Numbered from the stretch's first letter, positions 23,367-34,256 are shown. The stretch is DNA of 64,000 nt from Ursus arctos (GCF_023065955.2 NW_026623008.1:15034501-15098500); one strand, 5' to 3'. Numbers and translations: made by a program. The notes: generated by a model not told the origin, from the sequence alone.

Positions 23367-23564
23367 GGCGCCTGGTTAGCTTAGTCAGTAGTGTGTGTGA
23401 CTCTTGATCTCAGGGTCGTTTGAGCCCCACACTCAAATATATAGAAAGCTGACTATATTGCAAACTTGTTAACATGAATTATCTTATGAGAAATGATTTC
23501 CACTTTCATTTCCACTGGGGGTTGAGATTACTTAAAAATAAATAAATAAATAAACTTTAAAAAA
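23367..23564 (+). mobile_element. Short-form CAN-SINE carrying a foreign insert
   Basis: The head CGCCTGGTTAGCTTAGTCAG runs to GAGCCCCACACT and the end resumes at GGTTGAGATTACTTAAAAAT. Between them lie about 78 bp not belonging to the SINE (23,434-23,511). AAAGAACCAA-type sequence flanks the whole. Confidence 0.85.
23434..23511. repeat. Pre-insertion copy of the 22.6-kb locus inside a SINE
   Basis: Matches 22,619-22,675 joined to 22,898-22,925 with a few substitutions (CTATATTGCAAACTTG is identical in both) but lacks the SINE at 22,676-22,882. The duplication therefore most simply predates that insertion. Confidence 0.85.
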
Positions 23565-23648
23565 GGAAGTGAAGAACCAAGAAGAAAAAGCAAAACCCTG
23601 TAGTGAAATGGCACAGGACTCAGAAGATTCTTTAAATTTCTAACTAGT

Positions 23649-23876
23649 GGGGTGCCTCGGTGGCTCAGTCAGTTAAACCTCTGCCTTTGGCTCAGGTCAT
23701 GATCCCAGGGTCCTGGAATCGAGCCCTGCTTTGGACTCCCTGCTCAGTGGGGAGTCTGCTTCTCCCTCTCTCTCTGACCCCCGACTTCCCACCCCACATC
23801 CCCTGCTGCTTGTGTACTCTCTCTCAATCTTGCTCATCACTCTCTATCTCAAATAAACAAAATCTCAAAAATAAAT
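23649..23876 (+). mobile_element. Long-form CAN-SINE
   Basis: Head GGGTGCCTCGGTGGCTCAG with an extended TC-rich middle; AAATTTCTAACTAG / AAGTTTCTAAATAG flank it. Confidence 0.93.
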
Positions 23877-24009
23877 AAGTTTCTAAATAGTACCTAGGGA
23901 AGTAGTCAAGATAATATTTTAATCATAAAATATGATATCACTGCTACTGATAACGGGGAAAGGAGAAGGAGAAAGCAAAAGCTCTTAGATATGAAAAACA
24001 ATTGCCAAA

Positions 24010-24480
24010 TTTTTGTTTTTTATTTATTTTAATTTCTGTTATTTTTTATTTACATACCCTTCAAATCAGCAGTTCTAATTACAGGACTCCATCCCACTAA
24101 AATACACATATGTTCAAGGAAAGGTACTACAAAGTTTAATACAAAAAAAAGAAAAAAAAACCTAAAAACTAAACTAATACTCATCATTGGGGCGCCTGGG
24201 TAGCGCAGTTGTTAAGCGTCTGCCTTCGGCTCAGGGCATGATCTCGGCGTTCTGGGATCGAGCCCCACATCAGGCTCCTCCGCTGGGAGCCTGCTTCTTC
24301 CTCTCCCACTCCCCCTGCTTGTGTTCCCTCTCTCTCTGGCTGTCTCTCTGTCAAATAAATAAATAAATCTTTAAAAAAAAAAAAAAAACACCTAATATTC
24401 ATCATCAATAGCAAAGACTTAAATAAATGATGGTACAACTACAGAATAATCAGTATGTAGCAATATGGCAAAGATTTATA
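24010..24480 (+). repeat. Old L1 3'-region fragment, split by a SINE
   Basis: ACCCTTCAAATCAGCAGTTC, CTAAAATACACATATGTTCA and, after the SINE, AATGATGGTACAACTACAG follow the usual old L1 3' order. Confidence 0.6.
24188..24391 (+). mobile_element. Long-form CAN-SINE inside L1
   Basis: CTAATACTCATCAT and CTAATATTCATCAT flank it; CGCAGTTGTTAAGCG head variant. Confidence 0.95.
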
Positions 24481-24559
24481 AGATACATGAAAAAGCAGTC
24501 ACTAGCCTGTGCAGTATAATCCCACCTTATGTTTTTAAACAAAACATATCATATAATAA

Positions 24560-24770
24560 CAGTAATAGCCATTACATTACTCTATTATATAAAGTGCCAG
24601 GTACAATTTTAAGCACTTTATATGCACGAACTCATTTAATCCTCACAACCACCTGAGGCACTAGAGTCTATAATTACCCCTTTCTACACATGAGGATATT
24701 GAGCCACAAAAGAGGTGAAGTCACTTTCCCAAGGTACACTGCCACTAAACCATGGGAGCTGAGACTATGA
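24560..24770 (+). repeat. MIR element
   Basis: AAAGTGCCAGGTACAATTTT, AACTCATTTAATCCTCACAA, GAGGATATTGAGCCACA and TTTCCCAAGGTACACTG in MIR order; a well-preserved copy. Confidence 0.85.
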
Positions 24771-25199
24771 TCTGCGGCACTCTAAATACCCCAAGATCAC
24801 TCTTCACATTTCCAGCAGTTAGGATACAAACCACGAAGTCCACCTCCAGAGCCCATCCTCTAAAAACCTCCACCTCTCTCCTTCTCCTCCACCCTCTTCC
24901 CCCGTTCTCCTCTATTCCCCTATTCCTCTCTATTTATAAATGCATACAAAAAGATCTGTAAGAACAGACACACCAAACCGTCAACTGTGACAGCTTATAA
25001 TAATGAGTGGAAATGGAGAGTTTTTCATGTTTTTAAATATGCAACGTAGATACATAAATTGATATGATTTGTATTCTTTATAATACACATGCACTATTTT
25101 ACTAAGTTTTCAACCCCACCTAAGATTTCAATAAATACATGAGCCTAGGATATGAGCAGATAATTTTCAAATCAGGAAATAAAAGTTAACGTGGGAGAA
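24771..25199. other. Unique sequence
   Basis: A pyrimidine-rich patch (24,850-24,930) and AT-rich text; no gene recognised. Confidence 0.4.
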
Positions 25200-25213
25200 A
25201 AAAACTAAATCTT

Positions 25214-25382
25214 TTTTTAAACATTTTATTTATTTATTTGAGAGAGCACAAGCAAGGGGAGCAGCAGAGGGAGAAGCGGGCTCCCTGCTTAGCAGGGAGC
25301 CTGATGCATGCTCAGATCAACCCTGGGATCATGACCTGAGACGAAGGCAGCCGCTTAACTGGCTGAGCCACCCAGGAGCCCT
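25214..25382 (-). mobile_element. CAN-SINE
   Basis: Exact duplication AAAAAACTAAATCTT on both sides; shortened GA-rich middle. Confidence 0.95.
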
Positions 25383-26160
25383 GAAAAAACTAAATCTTGT
25401 AAGTAATAAAAGAAATGCAAATTAAAATTGTATATCATTTCAACTATCAAATTCACAAAAATTGAAAAACTAGAATATTTAATGCTGGCAAAAATACAGC
25501 AATATACATCAATTACCCTAATGTTCACACCTGCTAACCCAGTAATTTTTACTTCATTAAGAAAATATCTGATATACTGAAAAATGTTATACACAAAGAT
25601 GTTAGTCTCAGCACTTCTTTTAGTAGCAAAATTGGTAACTTAATAATCCAGTGATACGGGTTGTGTCTTTAGTATAGCACAGTCATATACAGAAATATTA
25701 TAAAGCTATTAAAGCACTCAAAATGTTTATTGAAATGGGAATAGATCAATGCTAAAATACAAAAAATAGGGGCGCCTGGGTGGCTCAGTTGGTTAAGCAT
25801 CTGCCTTTGGCTCAGGTCATTATCCTGGGGTCCTGGGACCGAGCCCCACAATGAGCTCCCTGGTTGGCTGGCAGCCTGCTTCTCCCTCTCCCTCTGCCTG
25901 CAGCTCCCCCTATTTGTGCTCTCTCCCTCTCTCTGTCAAATAAATAAATTAAAAAAAAAATAAAATAAAATAAAGTGATTTACAGAATGATTTACAGCTA
26001 TGCAAATAAATATATGTACATAAATACATATATGACAACACATGCATACATAAATACGTACATATACACACAAAAATTCCTTCAAGGAAATATATCAAGA
26101 TATTAACAATAGTTATCAAGAAGTAATGGAGTTAATGATTTTTTTTCCTGTGTGTTATTA
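25383..26160 (+). repeat. Old L1 3'-region fragment, split by a SINE
   Basis: AAAGAAATGCAAATTAAAAT, GCTGGCAAAAATACAGCAAT, ATTATAAAGCTATTAAAGC and, after the SINE, AAATATATCAAGATATTAAC are familiar old-L1 segments. Confidence 0.65.
25769..25974 (+). mobile_element. Long-form CAN-SINE inside L1
   Basis: GGGGCGCCTGGGTGGCTCAG head; the tail is rich in TAAAA units. Confidence 0.95.
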
Positions 26161-26474
26161 CAATGATCACATGGCTGTTCTGCAGAAAGGAGCTTCTTTT
26201 TTTTTTTTTCCTAAAGCAGAAAAGCCTTTTCTCTTCGTCATATTAAGAGAGCAATGAATGAATTACTGTGTCACTGTCTATCCAGATATACCACATCTCA
26301 CTGGTTGCTAGGCAGCATATCCCAGTGGTCCTACATCATATCCATCTCTAGTCACAAGCAGAAAGGACAGAAACTCAAGCACAAACAGACGGCAGTGCAT
26401 TCACTCTAGGGAGCGGCTTAAGCAGCACATGCAGCAACTTCATTTCTCTATTCAAATCACTCCCCATTTCTCAC

Positions 26475-27030
26475 CTTAACCTTCTAGGTTGACTTTGGAT
26501 GTGGCACAGTACTCCCCATAGGAGCTGTGCACAGGGACAGATCTTTTTAATCCTCTACTATACGCCATCCACTTTGTGCCTGAGGGAAATGGTGTCCACT
26601 CAGTAAATTCACCCAAGTCAGAAAGCACTGTCATGCTGGACACTTCTCTGTCATCAACTGATACAGACAGATTAGCCTTACTACTTTCTGAAACAGCCAA
26701 TCTTGCTCAGCAAATGACAGCATATGCTAAGATTTCTTACTCCTCTAGAGAATGGGTGGTGCCCCTGCTAAAGCTATAAATTATAAATCCCTCCCAACAA
26801 CAGAATCTGCAATATAGTAACTCTTCCACAAGAAAAGCCCAATTCTCAGCAACAACCTCTAAAAGAATCCTGACCCAGATCCCATTCCCCAGGCTGCTCC
26901 TCCTGCATCGTGGGAGGAACCACAGCACTTAGTCCTGTACGATGCCTGCCCCTGCGGCAGCAGCAGCCATTTTTGGCTCACCCCTGCTGCAGCCCCAGAT
27001 GAAAGCCAGGACACCAAGAACAAGATGGCA
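26475..27030 (-). other. Candidate alternative exon/promoter
   Basis: This non-repetitive block contains a GC-richer patch (26,930-27,000) whose minus strand reads AAAAATGGCTGCTGCTGCC, a YY1-like element with an ATG. Reading left on the minus strand it ends at a strong donor, TTAAG|GTGAGA, with the last exon base at 26,475. A 74-codon frame (26,700-26,476, minus) begins only at TTG and has an in-frame TGA just upstream, so no solid coding sequence is visible. It could be an alternative first exon of the gene whose main promoter is at 49 kb, an unrelated conserved element, or chance. Confidence 0.3.
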
Positions 27031-27278
27031 AAGGACTTTAAAAAGCAAACTCTGTAACAAAATAACAGGCATCACGAGAAAATGTTGCACAAATCTGTCA
27101 CATTGTTAAAAGGCTTTTTTTTTTTTTAATGGTAACTCTTAGTTTAATCCATGTCTCTTGGTTTTAATTTAATCAGAATACCTGAAGCACACAATTCATA
27201 ATTCCTTTTTACTTGTTAACCAAAAACATGCCCTCTCTCTCCCTTGATTCCCTGTTGAAAATTTAAAAATGTATTTTA
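27031..27278. other. Unique sequence
   Basis: No repeat or exon recognised; contains a T-run at 27,116-27,128. Confidence 0.35.
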
Positions 27279-27465
27279 GGGGTGCCTGGGTGGCTCAGTC
27301 ATTAAGCATCTACCTCCGGCTCAGGTCATGATTCCAGGGTCATGGGATCGAACCCCGCATCAGGCTCCCTGCTCAGAGGGAAGCCTGCTTCTCCCTCTCC
27401 CACTCCCCCTGCTTGTGTTCCCTCTCTCGCTGTCTCTCTCTGTCAAATAAATAAATAAAATCTTT
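27279..27465 (+). mobile_element. Long-form CAN-SINE
   Basis: AAAAATGTATTTTA flanks both sides. Confidence 0.95.
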
Positions 27466-27625
27466 AAAAATGTATTTTAAATCCTCTTTACTCTCCTAAA
27501 ATAATGAATATAACGTCTTTGATGAATGAAGAACTTACAAGGAGTCACATTTTAGCTTAGTTTCATTTCTGAAAATAGAAATAGCTTTATTTTTCTGATT
27601 ATAAAAATGATACCTGGAGGGTTTT

Positions 27626-27705
27626 TTAATGTTTTTTTTTTCTTTTTTTAAGTAGGCTCCATACCCAATGTGGGGCTTGAACACATGACCCTGAGGTTAA
27701 TGGTT
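27626..27705 (-). mobile_element. Truncated short-form CAN-SINE
   Basis: TTTAAGTAGGCTCCATACCC and GGGGCTTGAACACATGACCC are the reverse short-form body; the head is missing. Confidence 0.8.
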
Positions 27706-27856
27706 AAATAAAAATCACCAAATCTCACCAGCAAATAGAGATAACCCTATGAACACTGTTGTTTAACCAAGGACTTTTAAAATAGTTTTAAGATAAAGTC
27801 TGATCAGACATGCTATTTTTAACTGGCTTCCACAAAATAAATGCAGACTTTCTTAA

Positions 27857-27961
27857 TTTTAATTTTTTTTTATGTAGGTTCCACTCCCAACATGGGTCTA
27901 GAACTTAAGACCCTGAGATCAAGAGTTACATGTTCTACCAACTGAACTAGTCAAGTGCCCC
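27857..27961 (-). mobile_element. Short-form CAN-SINE
   Basis: TATGTAGGTTCCACTCCCAA through GAACTAGTCAAGTGCCCC; diverged. Confidence 0.88.
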
Positions 27962-28261
27962 TGGATTTTTTTAATGTCAATAAACGTTCTGCAATATTTT
28001 TAAGGGTTATATCATACTTCAATGCATATACAGCCCACAATTTCCCCCAAAATCCCATTACTAGGCCTTTAGCATGTTTCAAAAGGTCCACTATTATAAA
28101 TGATGGTGTGACGACAATCAGAATTTTATTTGAACACCAACTTTAAAAGTACAAGTCTATAAAAACAGAAGGTATTTTTTTTTAAAAAAAAGGCTAATTT
28201 CAAAGTAATCCTTGGATATATGCTGAAGTAATCCCTTTAGGACATTAACAAAATTTAATAT

Positions 28262-28463
28262 GGGGTGCCTGGGTGGCTTAGTTGGTTAAGTGTCCAATTC
28301 CTGATTTCGGCTCAGGTCATGTTTTCAGGGTTGTGGAATCAAGCACCACCTCAAGTTCCACACTCAGCATGAGTCGGCTTGCCCCTCTCCAACTGCTCCT
28401 CCTCCCACTCGAGTGCTCACGTGTGCATGCTCTCTCTCAAATATAAAATCTTTTTTTAAAAAA
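28262..28463 (+). mobile_element. CAN-SINE
   Basis: Head GGGGTGCCTGGGTGGCTTAG; diverged middle; A-rich end. Confidence 0.9.
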
Positions 28464-28988
28464 ATTAACATAACAGTAGCCAGTTTCTGTTACATAAGTC
28501 TAGGGAGACATGAAACAAAATCCTCTGTCAAACTGTCTCATCCACTCCACTTGGGAAAAGAGATTCATTTTATTCTCTGTCTCACCCCAGATACTGGTTT
28601 AGTAAAACAGACTAAGTTCAAACAAGACAATAGCAGAGCCTGGGAAAGCACTGAAAGCAATTCCATGATGTAAAACTGATCTAGGACTCTAATAGGACAT
28701 TGCAGAGGTCCATCTTCAAATTGGAGGATGGGGAGATTAAAGGCTCAGAAAAGGTTCTAAAGACACCCAGATCTGTAAGTGACAGAGAACCAAGCGCTTA
28801 GTAAGAGCAGCCATGCTTAAAAGTATACCTACACATTCTGTCACAGAAATTCCTTTGGGTTAACAAATTTATTTGAAAAGGCCAACTATTTCTGGTTTTG
28901 TGTCCCTTAGATGAATTAGCCAAACCTTTTAACACTAAGAAACGAGGACAGTAAAACTCCCTCTCTTCACGGCGTTCAACATGGAGCT
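28464..28988. other. Mostly unique sequence with MIR-like traces
   Basis: GGGGAGATTAAAGGCTCAGA and GATCTGTAAGTGACAGAG near 28,730-28,790 resemble a decayed MIR. No exon recognised. Confidence 0.35.
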
Positions 28989-29200
28989 TTTTTTTTTTTT
29001 TAAGATTTTATTTATTTATTTGAGAGAGAAAAAGAGTGAGAGAGAAAGAGAGAGAGAGATCACAAACAGGGGGGAAGGGGAGAGGGAGAAGCAGACTCCC
29101 TGCTGAGCAGGGAGCCCGATACGGGACTCAATCCCAGGACCCTGAGATCATGTCCTCAGCTGAAGGCAGACACTTAACTGACTGAGCCACCCAGGCACCC
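28989..29200 (-). mobile_element. Long-form CAN-SINE
   Basis: T tail, expanded GA-rich middle and GACTGAGCCACCCAGGCACCC end. Confidence 0.95.
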
Positions 29201-29207
29201 AAGGGAG

Positions 29208-29288
29208 CTGCTGCTGCTGCTGCTTCTTCTTCTTCTTCTTCTTCTTCTTCTTCTTCTTCTTCTTCTTCTTCTTCTTCTTCTTCTTCTT
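29208..29288. repeat. CTG then CTT microsatellite
   Basis: About five CTG units pass into about 22 uninterrupted CTT units joined directly to the T-rich end of a reverse SINE, so the array probably grew from the tail and target duplication of that SINE. Confidence 0.95.
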
Positions 29289-29476
29289 TTTTAAGATTTT
29301 ATTTATTTGTTTAACAGAGACAGCCAGTGAGAGAGGGAACACAAGCAGGGGGAGTGGGAGAGGAAGAAGCAGGCTCCCAGCGGAGGAGCCTGATGTGGGG
29401 CTCGATCCCAGAATGCTGGGATCACGCCCTGAGCCGAAGGCAGATGCTTAACGACTGTGCCACCCAGGCGCCGCGC
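29289..29476 (-). mobile_element. Long-form CAN-SINE next to the CTT array
   Basis: Ends CGACTGTGCCACCCAGGCGCC; AAGGACGCTTCTT after it resembles AAGGGAGCTGCTG before the microsatellite. Confidence 0.94.
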
Positions 29477-30385
29477 CCAAGGACGCTTCTTTGTGAAAAT
29501 GAAGTTTATTTCCTTTCAACCCAAAGACTGGTTCCTAATTCAACTTCAATCACCTTTCCACCCTTCATTAGTGGTGACAGTATCTACCACCATGAGTTCA
29601 AGAACTTCTCCAAAGCCTTTCTTATGAGATCAATAGTGATATTAACTGATATGACTTTATATTGTATAATGAAATAAATCAACATTTGAAAAATCTACAT
29701 AACCCAATGAACCAATATTTTCCAAATGACCAACACATGGTGTTATAAAAATCACACATGGTGAAAAGATCTATTCAAAGTGCAATCAGACCAATAGATT
29801 TAACTGCATGAAGTTCAAGGACATGGTTTCAGGTTCCAAATTGAAACTAACCTTTAAGAAACTATACACTAGTTTGGGTGTAGTAATAAAGAAAATCCAC
29901 AATTATCTGAGAATAACATTAAAACACTCCTCTCCTTCCCAACTACGTATCTGAGTTAGACAAGATTTCCTTCAAACGAAACATACGGCAGAATGCAGAA
30001 GTAGATGTAAGAATCCAGTTTTCTTCCACTAAGCTAGACATTAAAGAGATCTGCAGAAATAATGCTACTATTCTAATTGTTTTGAAAAATTTATTTTTCA
30101 TTTGTCACACTTTATGCTAATATAATGGATTTGTTATTGTTATTTAACTGAGTGAATATTTTTAAATTTTGTTTTAACATCTAATATTGTAAAGATCAAC
30201 AAATATAGCCCACATAACAAAAGCTCTCTAAGATCCTCAATAATTTTTAATAGCGTAAAAGAGTCTTGAGATAAAAAAATCTGAGAATGCTGTTTTAAGT
30301 CAATGGTTTTCATTGTGCTGTCTGTAGAAAATCTGCCATCAAGTTTCCTGGAGTATGGTTTCCAATTTACAGAAATAAAATCTAT
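29477..30385. other. Unique AT-rich sequence
   Basis: No exon, repeat or RNA gene recognised. Frames of 85-116 codons here are partly SINE text and otherwise unremarkable. Confidence 0.4.
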
Positions 30386-30601
30386 GGCGGGGAGCATGCC
30401 TGGGTGGCTCAGTTTGTTAAGCTTCCGACTCTTGGTTTCAGCTTAGGTCATGAACTCGTGGTTGCGGGATGGAGCCCTGTCATCAGGCTCTGCACTCAGC
30501 ACTGTGAGTGTCTACTTGAGATTCTCTCTCCTTCTCTCTTCCCCTGCCCACACACACATACACACACACTCTCTCTCTAATAAATAAAATCTTTAAAAAT
30601 A
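30386..30601 (+). mobile_element. Long-form CAN-SINE
   Basis: Head contains an extra base pair (GAGCATGCCTGGGTGGCTCAG); CACACA-rich middle; AAATAAAATCTAT flanks both sides. Confidence 0.92.
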
Positions 30602-30667
30602 AAATAAAATCTATTAGAAGTTTTCACTTCTGAAAGTGATTTTTTTGCATCAAAAATCTAAATCAGT

Positions 30668-30772
30668 GAGGCACCTGGCTGGCTCAGTCAGTGAAGCATG
30701 CGACTCTTGATCTGAGTTTTGAGTTCAAGCCCCATGTTGGATGTAAGATTACTTAAAAATAAAACCTTAAAA
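30668..30772 (+). mobile_element. Short-form CAN-SINE
   Basis: AAAAATCTAAATCA target duplication on both sides; GAGGCACCTGGCTGGCTCAG head. Confidence 0.94.
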
Positions 30773-30784
30773 AAAAAATCTAAA

Positions 30785-31328
30785 TCACTGCTGTAAGAGC
30801 TCACATAAATTTATATAAGCCTCCTTCACAATGTCAGTATCAGCTGAATCAGCTTACACACTTGTTAATAAACTGGCTCCAAAATTTCTCCACTTCTCTC
30901 TCATAACTATTTTCTAACTAGACAAGAAAATTATCAGGGGCAGTGCCACTATCTTTTTCTTCACACAAGTCCTCCTATAGTCTATAGTAGGCATTAAGTG
31001 CATGCCGCCCCTATAACGGTCACTTACAGCCACTTTCAGAATAATGTGTTATATTTGAAGGAAAGCTAAAAACCACATCTCAAGGATTTCTAGACAGAAG
31101 GGAAAAGTCCTTGATCATTCGGAAGACAGTAATGGCACTCTGAATAGCAGTATCACTAATTCTTACAGCTGTCAACTATGGCACCTACCATAGTGACATT
31201 TGTGTGTGTGTGTGTGTGACATTTCTTTTTGATAGTTGAGGCCAACTGAGAAGAGGCTGAGTTAAAGGATTTCCATGATCCATTCCAACACTCATATTCT
31301 AAGACTCTGATTCCTTTTATTCTCAATC
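30785..31328. other. Unique sequence with a TG microsatellite
   Basis: About nine TG units at 31,201-31,218; otherwise nothing recognised. Confidence 0.5.
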
Positions 31329-31500
31329 CCAGCATTAAATAATGCTGGACACTATGGTTGTTTAGGGGCTGAATGATGAGTCAGCAGGTGAAGCCATTTG
31401 TGAGAAGCAGTTTCATTACACTTCCAACAACAGAGAAGCCAGCAAAAGACAGCTGCCATTGTTTACATTGCTGAACATGCTGTCGGTTTCACAGGCCTGT
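31329..31500. promoter_or_regulatory. Candidate enhancer with palindrome and MARE/AP-1 site
   Basis: Unique sequence with three motifs packed together: a perfect palindrome with 9-base arms (CCAGCATTA, 2-base spacer, TAATGCTGG) at 31,329-31,348; TGATGAGTCAGCA at 31,374-31,386, close to the MAF/NF-E2 element TGCTGAGTCAGCA with an AP-1 core; and TTGTTTACATT near 31,458-31,468, a forkhead-type motif. Enhancer function is inference from motif content only. Confidence 0.35.
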
Positions 31501-32525
31501 AAAACCACCTATTGTCAGCAAGCCCCATTTTTTAGTTAAGGGTTAAGAAGCACCAGACTTAGCTACCAGCTCCTAAAGCACAGTGAACAATCTCTTTTCT
31601 CAAAGCACAACTACTGTAAATGCCTAAAAGAACATTCAAAAACCATTCCTGCAACTAGGAATGTGCTTCCTTTTACAATAATCAGGTCCCTTCAAAGACT
31701 ACTAATGTTATACATGCTCAGACACAGAAAAAGTGCTTCCAATACGAAAAAAAAAAAAGGCATTTAAAACACACACACACACACACACACACACTGCTTT
31801 TAACTATTTAAAGCACAGTTCAGAGCTTCTTCAACAGAACTGAAAATAGCAGGCAAAACATGAATTGCTAATCTTTTCTGAGAGAGCAGGGGAGGCAACC
31901 AACCTGAAACTCAATGGAATTGCCTTCTCTTGTTGCAGTTTTGAGTATTTTCAACCCAGTTTCACTTCTCAGAACCAAAACGATTTGATCTTTAAGAATC
32001 CTTTAGTCCTAAGAAGGACCCCTTCCAAATATATTTTTCAGAGTTGTAATTTCCAATGAAGGACTGAACTGAAAAACACCTCCCAATTGCTTTCTGGTTT
32101 CATATGCAACACCTCATCTAGACATTACACCTAAATTAATTTCCCTTTTCATTTTGAAAGCAGTCAAATTAACCTAGTATTTCAAATTCCTAGCTGAACT
32201 GATAAGGAGATATAAATATATCTACCTACAGAGGTGTCTAGCTACTTATATATATATACATCTATGTATATATCACTAGTGTCATAAGGCACTCTGACAA
32301 AAGGTGCCCTAACTTATACTGAGCAGGTACTATTCACCATTATTTGAGTATCAAGACCATATGCCTTATAAACTATAAACATATAAATTTACAAGCTATC
32401 GACTATGAATCTGCTACTAACCATACACTAACTTAAATCAGAACCATATCTACTTTTTAAGATATACAGAAGTTCAAGTGATCTTTGATGCAGTTGGGTA
32501 ACGACCATGGAAATTTATATTTCTC
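31501..32525. other. Unique sequence with an AC microsatellite
   Basis: About 13 AC units at 31,769-31,794 follow a poly-A run. TATA-rich text occurs at 32,215-32,275. No exon recognised. Confidence 0.5.
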
Positions 32526-32539
32526 CAAGTTTTCCTTTT

Positions 32540-32731
32540 TTATAAAAATCTTTAAGATTTTATTTATTTGAGAGCAAGAGAGAGAGAAAGAACACGAGTG
32601 GGGTGAATGGCAGGGGGAGAAGCAGACTCCCCACTAAGCAGGGAGCCGGATATGTGGCTCGATCCCCAGACTCCAGGATCATGACCTGAGCCTAAGGCAG
32701 ATGCTTAACCATATGAGCCACCGAGGCGCCC
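32540..32731 (-). mobile_element. CAN-SINE, first of a same-site pair
   Basis: CAAGTTTTCCTTTTT precedes it and CAAGTTTTCTTTTTT follows it. Confidence 0.94.
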
Positions 32732-32740
32732 CAAGTTTTC

Positions 32741-32938
32741 TTTTTTTTTTTTTTAAGATTTTATTTATTTGTCAGAGACAGAGAGAGTGCACAAGCAGGG
32801 GGAGCAGCAGGCAGAGAGAGAAGCAGGCTCCCCGTTGAGCAAGGAGCCCGATATGGGACTTGATTCCAGGACCCTGGGATCATGACCTGAGACGAAGGCA
32901 GACGCTCAACCAACTGAGCCACCCAGGCATCCCAGCTA
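32741..32938 (-). mobile_element. CAN-SINE, second of a same-site pair
   Basis: Sits between the second CAAGTTTTC copy (32,732) and a third (CAAGTTTTCTTG at 32,939). Confidence 0.95.
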
Positions 32939-33159
32939 CAAGTTTTCTTGAACAAAAATATCTAAGCATGTTTCATAAACCTGGAAAATTGCAGATAAAA
33001 AAGTAAACAAACTCAAAGTCATCCTTAGGAAAAGTATATACAACCTACTTTCAAAAGTTCTAAGTAAAAATTATAACTCACACATCAATCTTGAATTTGA
33101 ATTATTTACTACAAATACCTAACTCAATCCTGCCTCCTAATAACTTACCAGATTGGTCC

Positions 33160-33645
33160 TTCTAAAACTCAAAATGACCATATCATCCCCCTAGTCTACA
33201 GCTGATGGCTCCCCGCTGTCATCTGAGGGACAAGCTCCTTAGCCTGGCTTATAATGCCCCTTCTACGGCCTCTACCTGTCCACTACTCCCCTCCAAACTG
33301 TTAGCCTACCAATGATGAACAAGTCATTTTTCACTGAGTCTCTGTATGTGCTAATTCCTGGCTGGAATACCCTTTTTCCTACGACTCTTTCATATGGCTC
33401 ATTCATACTTCCAGATGCAGCTTAGAGGTATCCCCTTCTCCAGGAAGCCTCTCCCTTCATTCTTCCTAATCCTCTTCCAGCCCCACCCCCAAGATAAACG
33501 ACCTTCAGAGCTCCCACAGGCCCTGTGCTTATTGATTCCTGTTTACTTACCTTCTTAAATATGTCTCCTGCGCTAGTAAGCTTCTCGAGGGCAAAAACTA
33601 TTATTTCTAACTCCTCAATGCTCAACAAACATCTATTGAATGATT
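33160..33645 (+). repeat. L2 3' end
   Basis: ATCATCCCCCTAGTC, GCTTATAATGCCCCTTCTAC, TTCCTGGCTGGAATACCC, GAGGGCAAAAACTATTATTT and TCAACAAACATCTATTGAAT follow L2 order to its 3' end. Confidence 0.85.
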
Positions 33646-33696
33646 AAGCCAGAATACATAAACAAGAAAACAAGTTTTTCTTTAAAAGCTATGGAG

Positions 33697-33897
33697 AGGG
33701 ATGGCTGGGTGGCTCAGTTGGTTAAGTGTCTGCCTTTGGCTCGGGTCATGATCCCGGGGTGCTGGGACAGAGTCCCACATTGGGCTCCCTGCTCAGTGGA
33801 GAGCCTGTTTCTCTCTCTCCCTCTGCTGCTCCCCCTGCTTGCGCTCGCTATCTCTGTCAAACAAATAAAATCTTAAAAAAAAAAAAACAAAAAAAAC
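33697..33897 (+). mobile_element. Long-form CAN-SINE
   Basis: GGATGGCTGGGTGGCTCAG head; AGCTATGGAGA / AACTATGGAGA flank it. Confidence 0.93.
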
Positions 33898-33902
33898 CCA
33901 CC

Positions 33903-34256
33903 AACTATGGAGAATGTATCCCAACTCTGCTTTGTTTTATAGTCCATGTGAAACAGCTTGCCAAATCATCAGTCCCCATTTGGTACAAATATTGGACTAA
34001 CTAAGCAGTTCCCAATTTCTAAGCCAGTCTCCTTAGGTCCACAAATTCATCATCCACAAGCTATTTTCACTATCTCAAAAAGCCTAAGAAATTATAAGTC
34101 AATCCACAATAATGAGAAAAAGACTCACTAACCAAAACATCAGTTCCTTTTCTTCTGCTTAAAATTTATCAATCAAGAGTGGTAACAATGAGTTTATCAT
34201 GCTGTGCTGAATTCCTGATCAGTATATAAAGATCTTTCATTAAAAATGTGAATTTA
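33903..34256. other. Unique sequence
   Basis: Nothing recognised. Confidence 0.4.

Noticed and set aside
26576..26779. Plus-strand frame in the candidate exon region
   Set aside because: Short, no splice sites in its favour and antisense to the better-supported minus-strand donor.
29148..29342. Minus-strand frame encoding a long lysine run
   Set aside because: It is a translation of the CTT microsatellite flanked by SINE text, not a protein gene.
31201..31218. TG run as a Z-DNA or regulatory element
   Set aside because: Only nine units, with no other sign of function.
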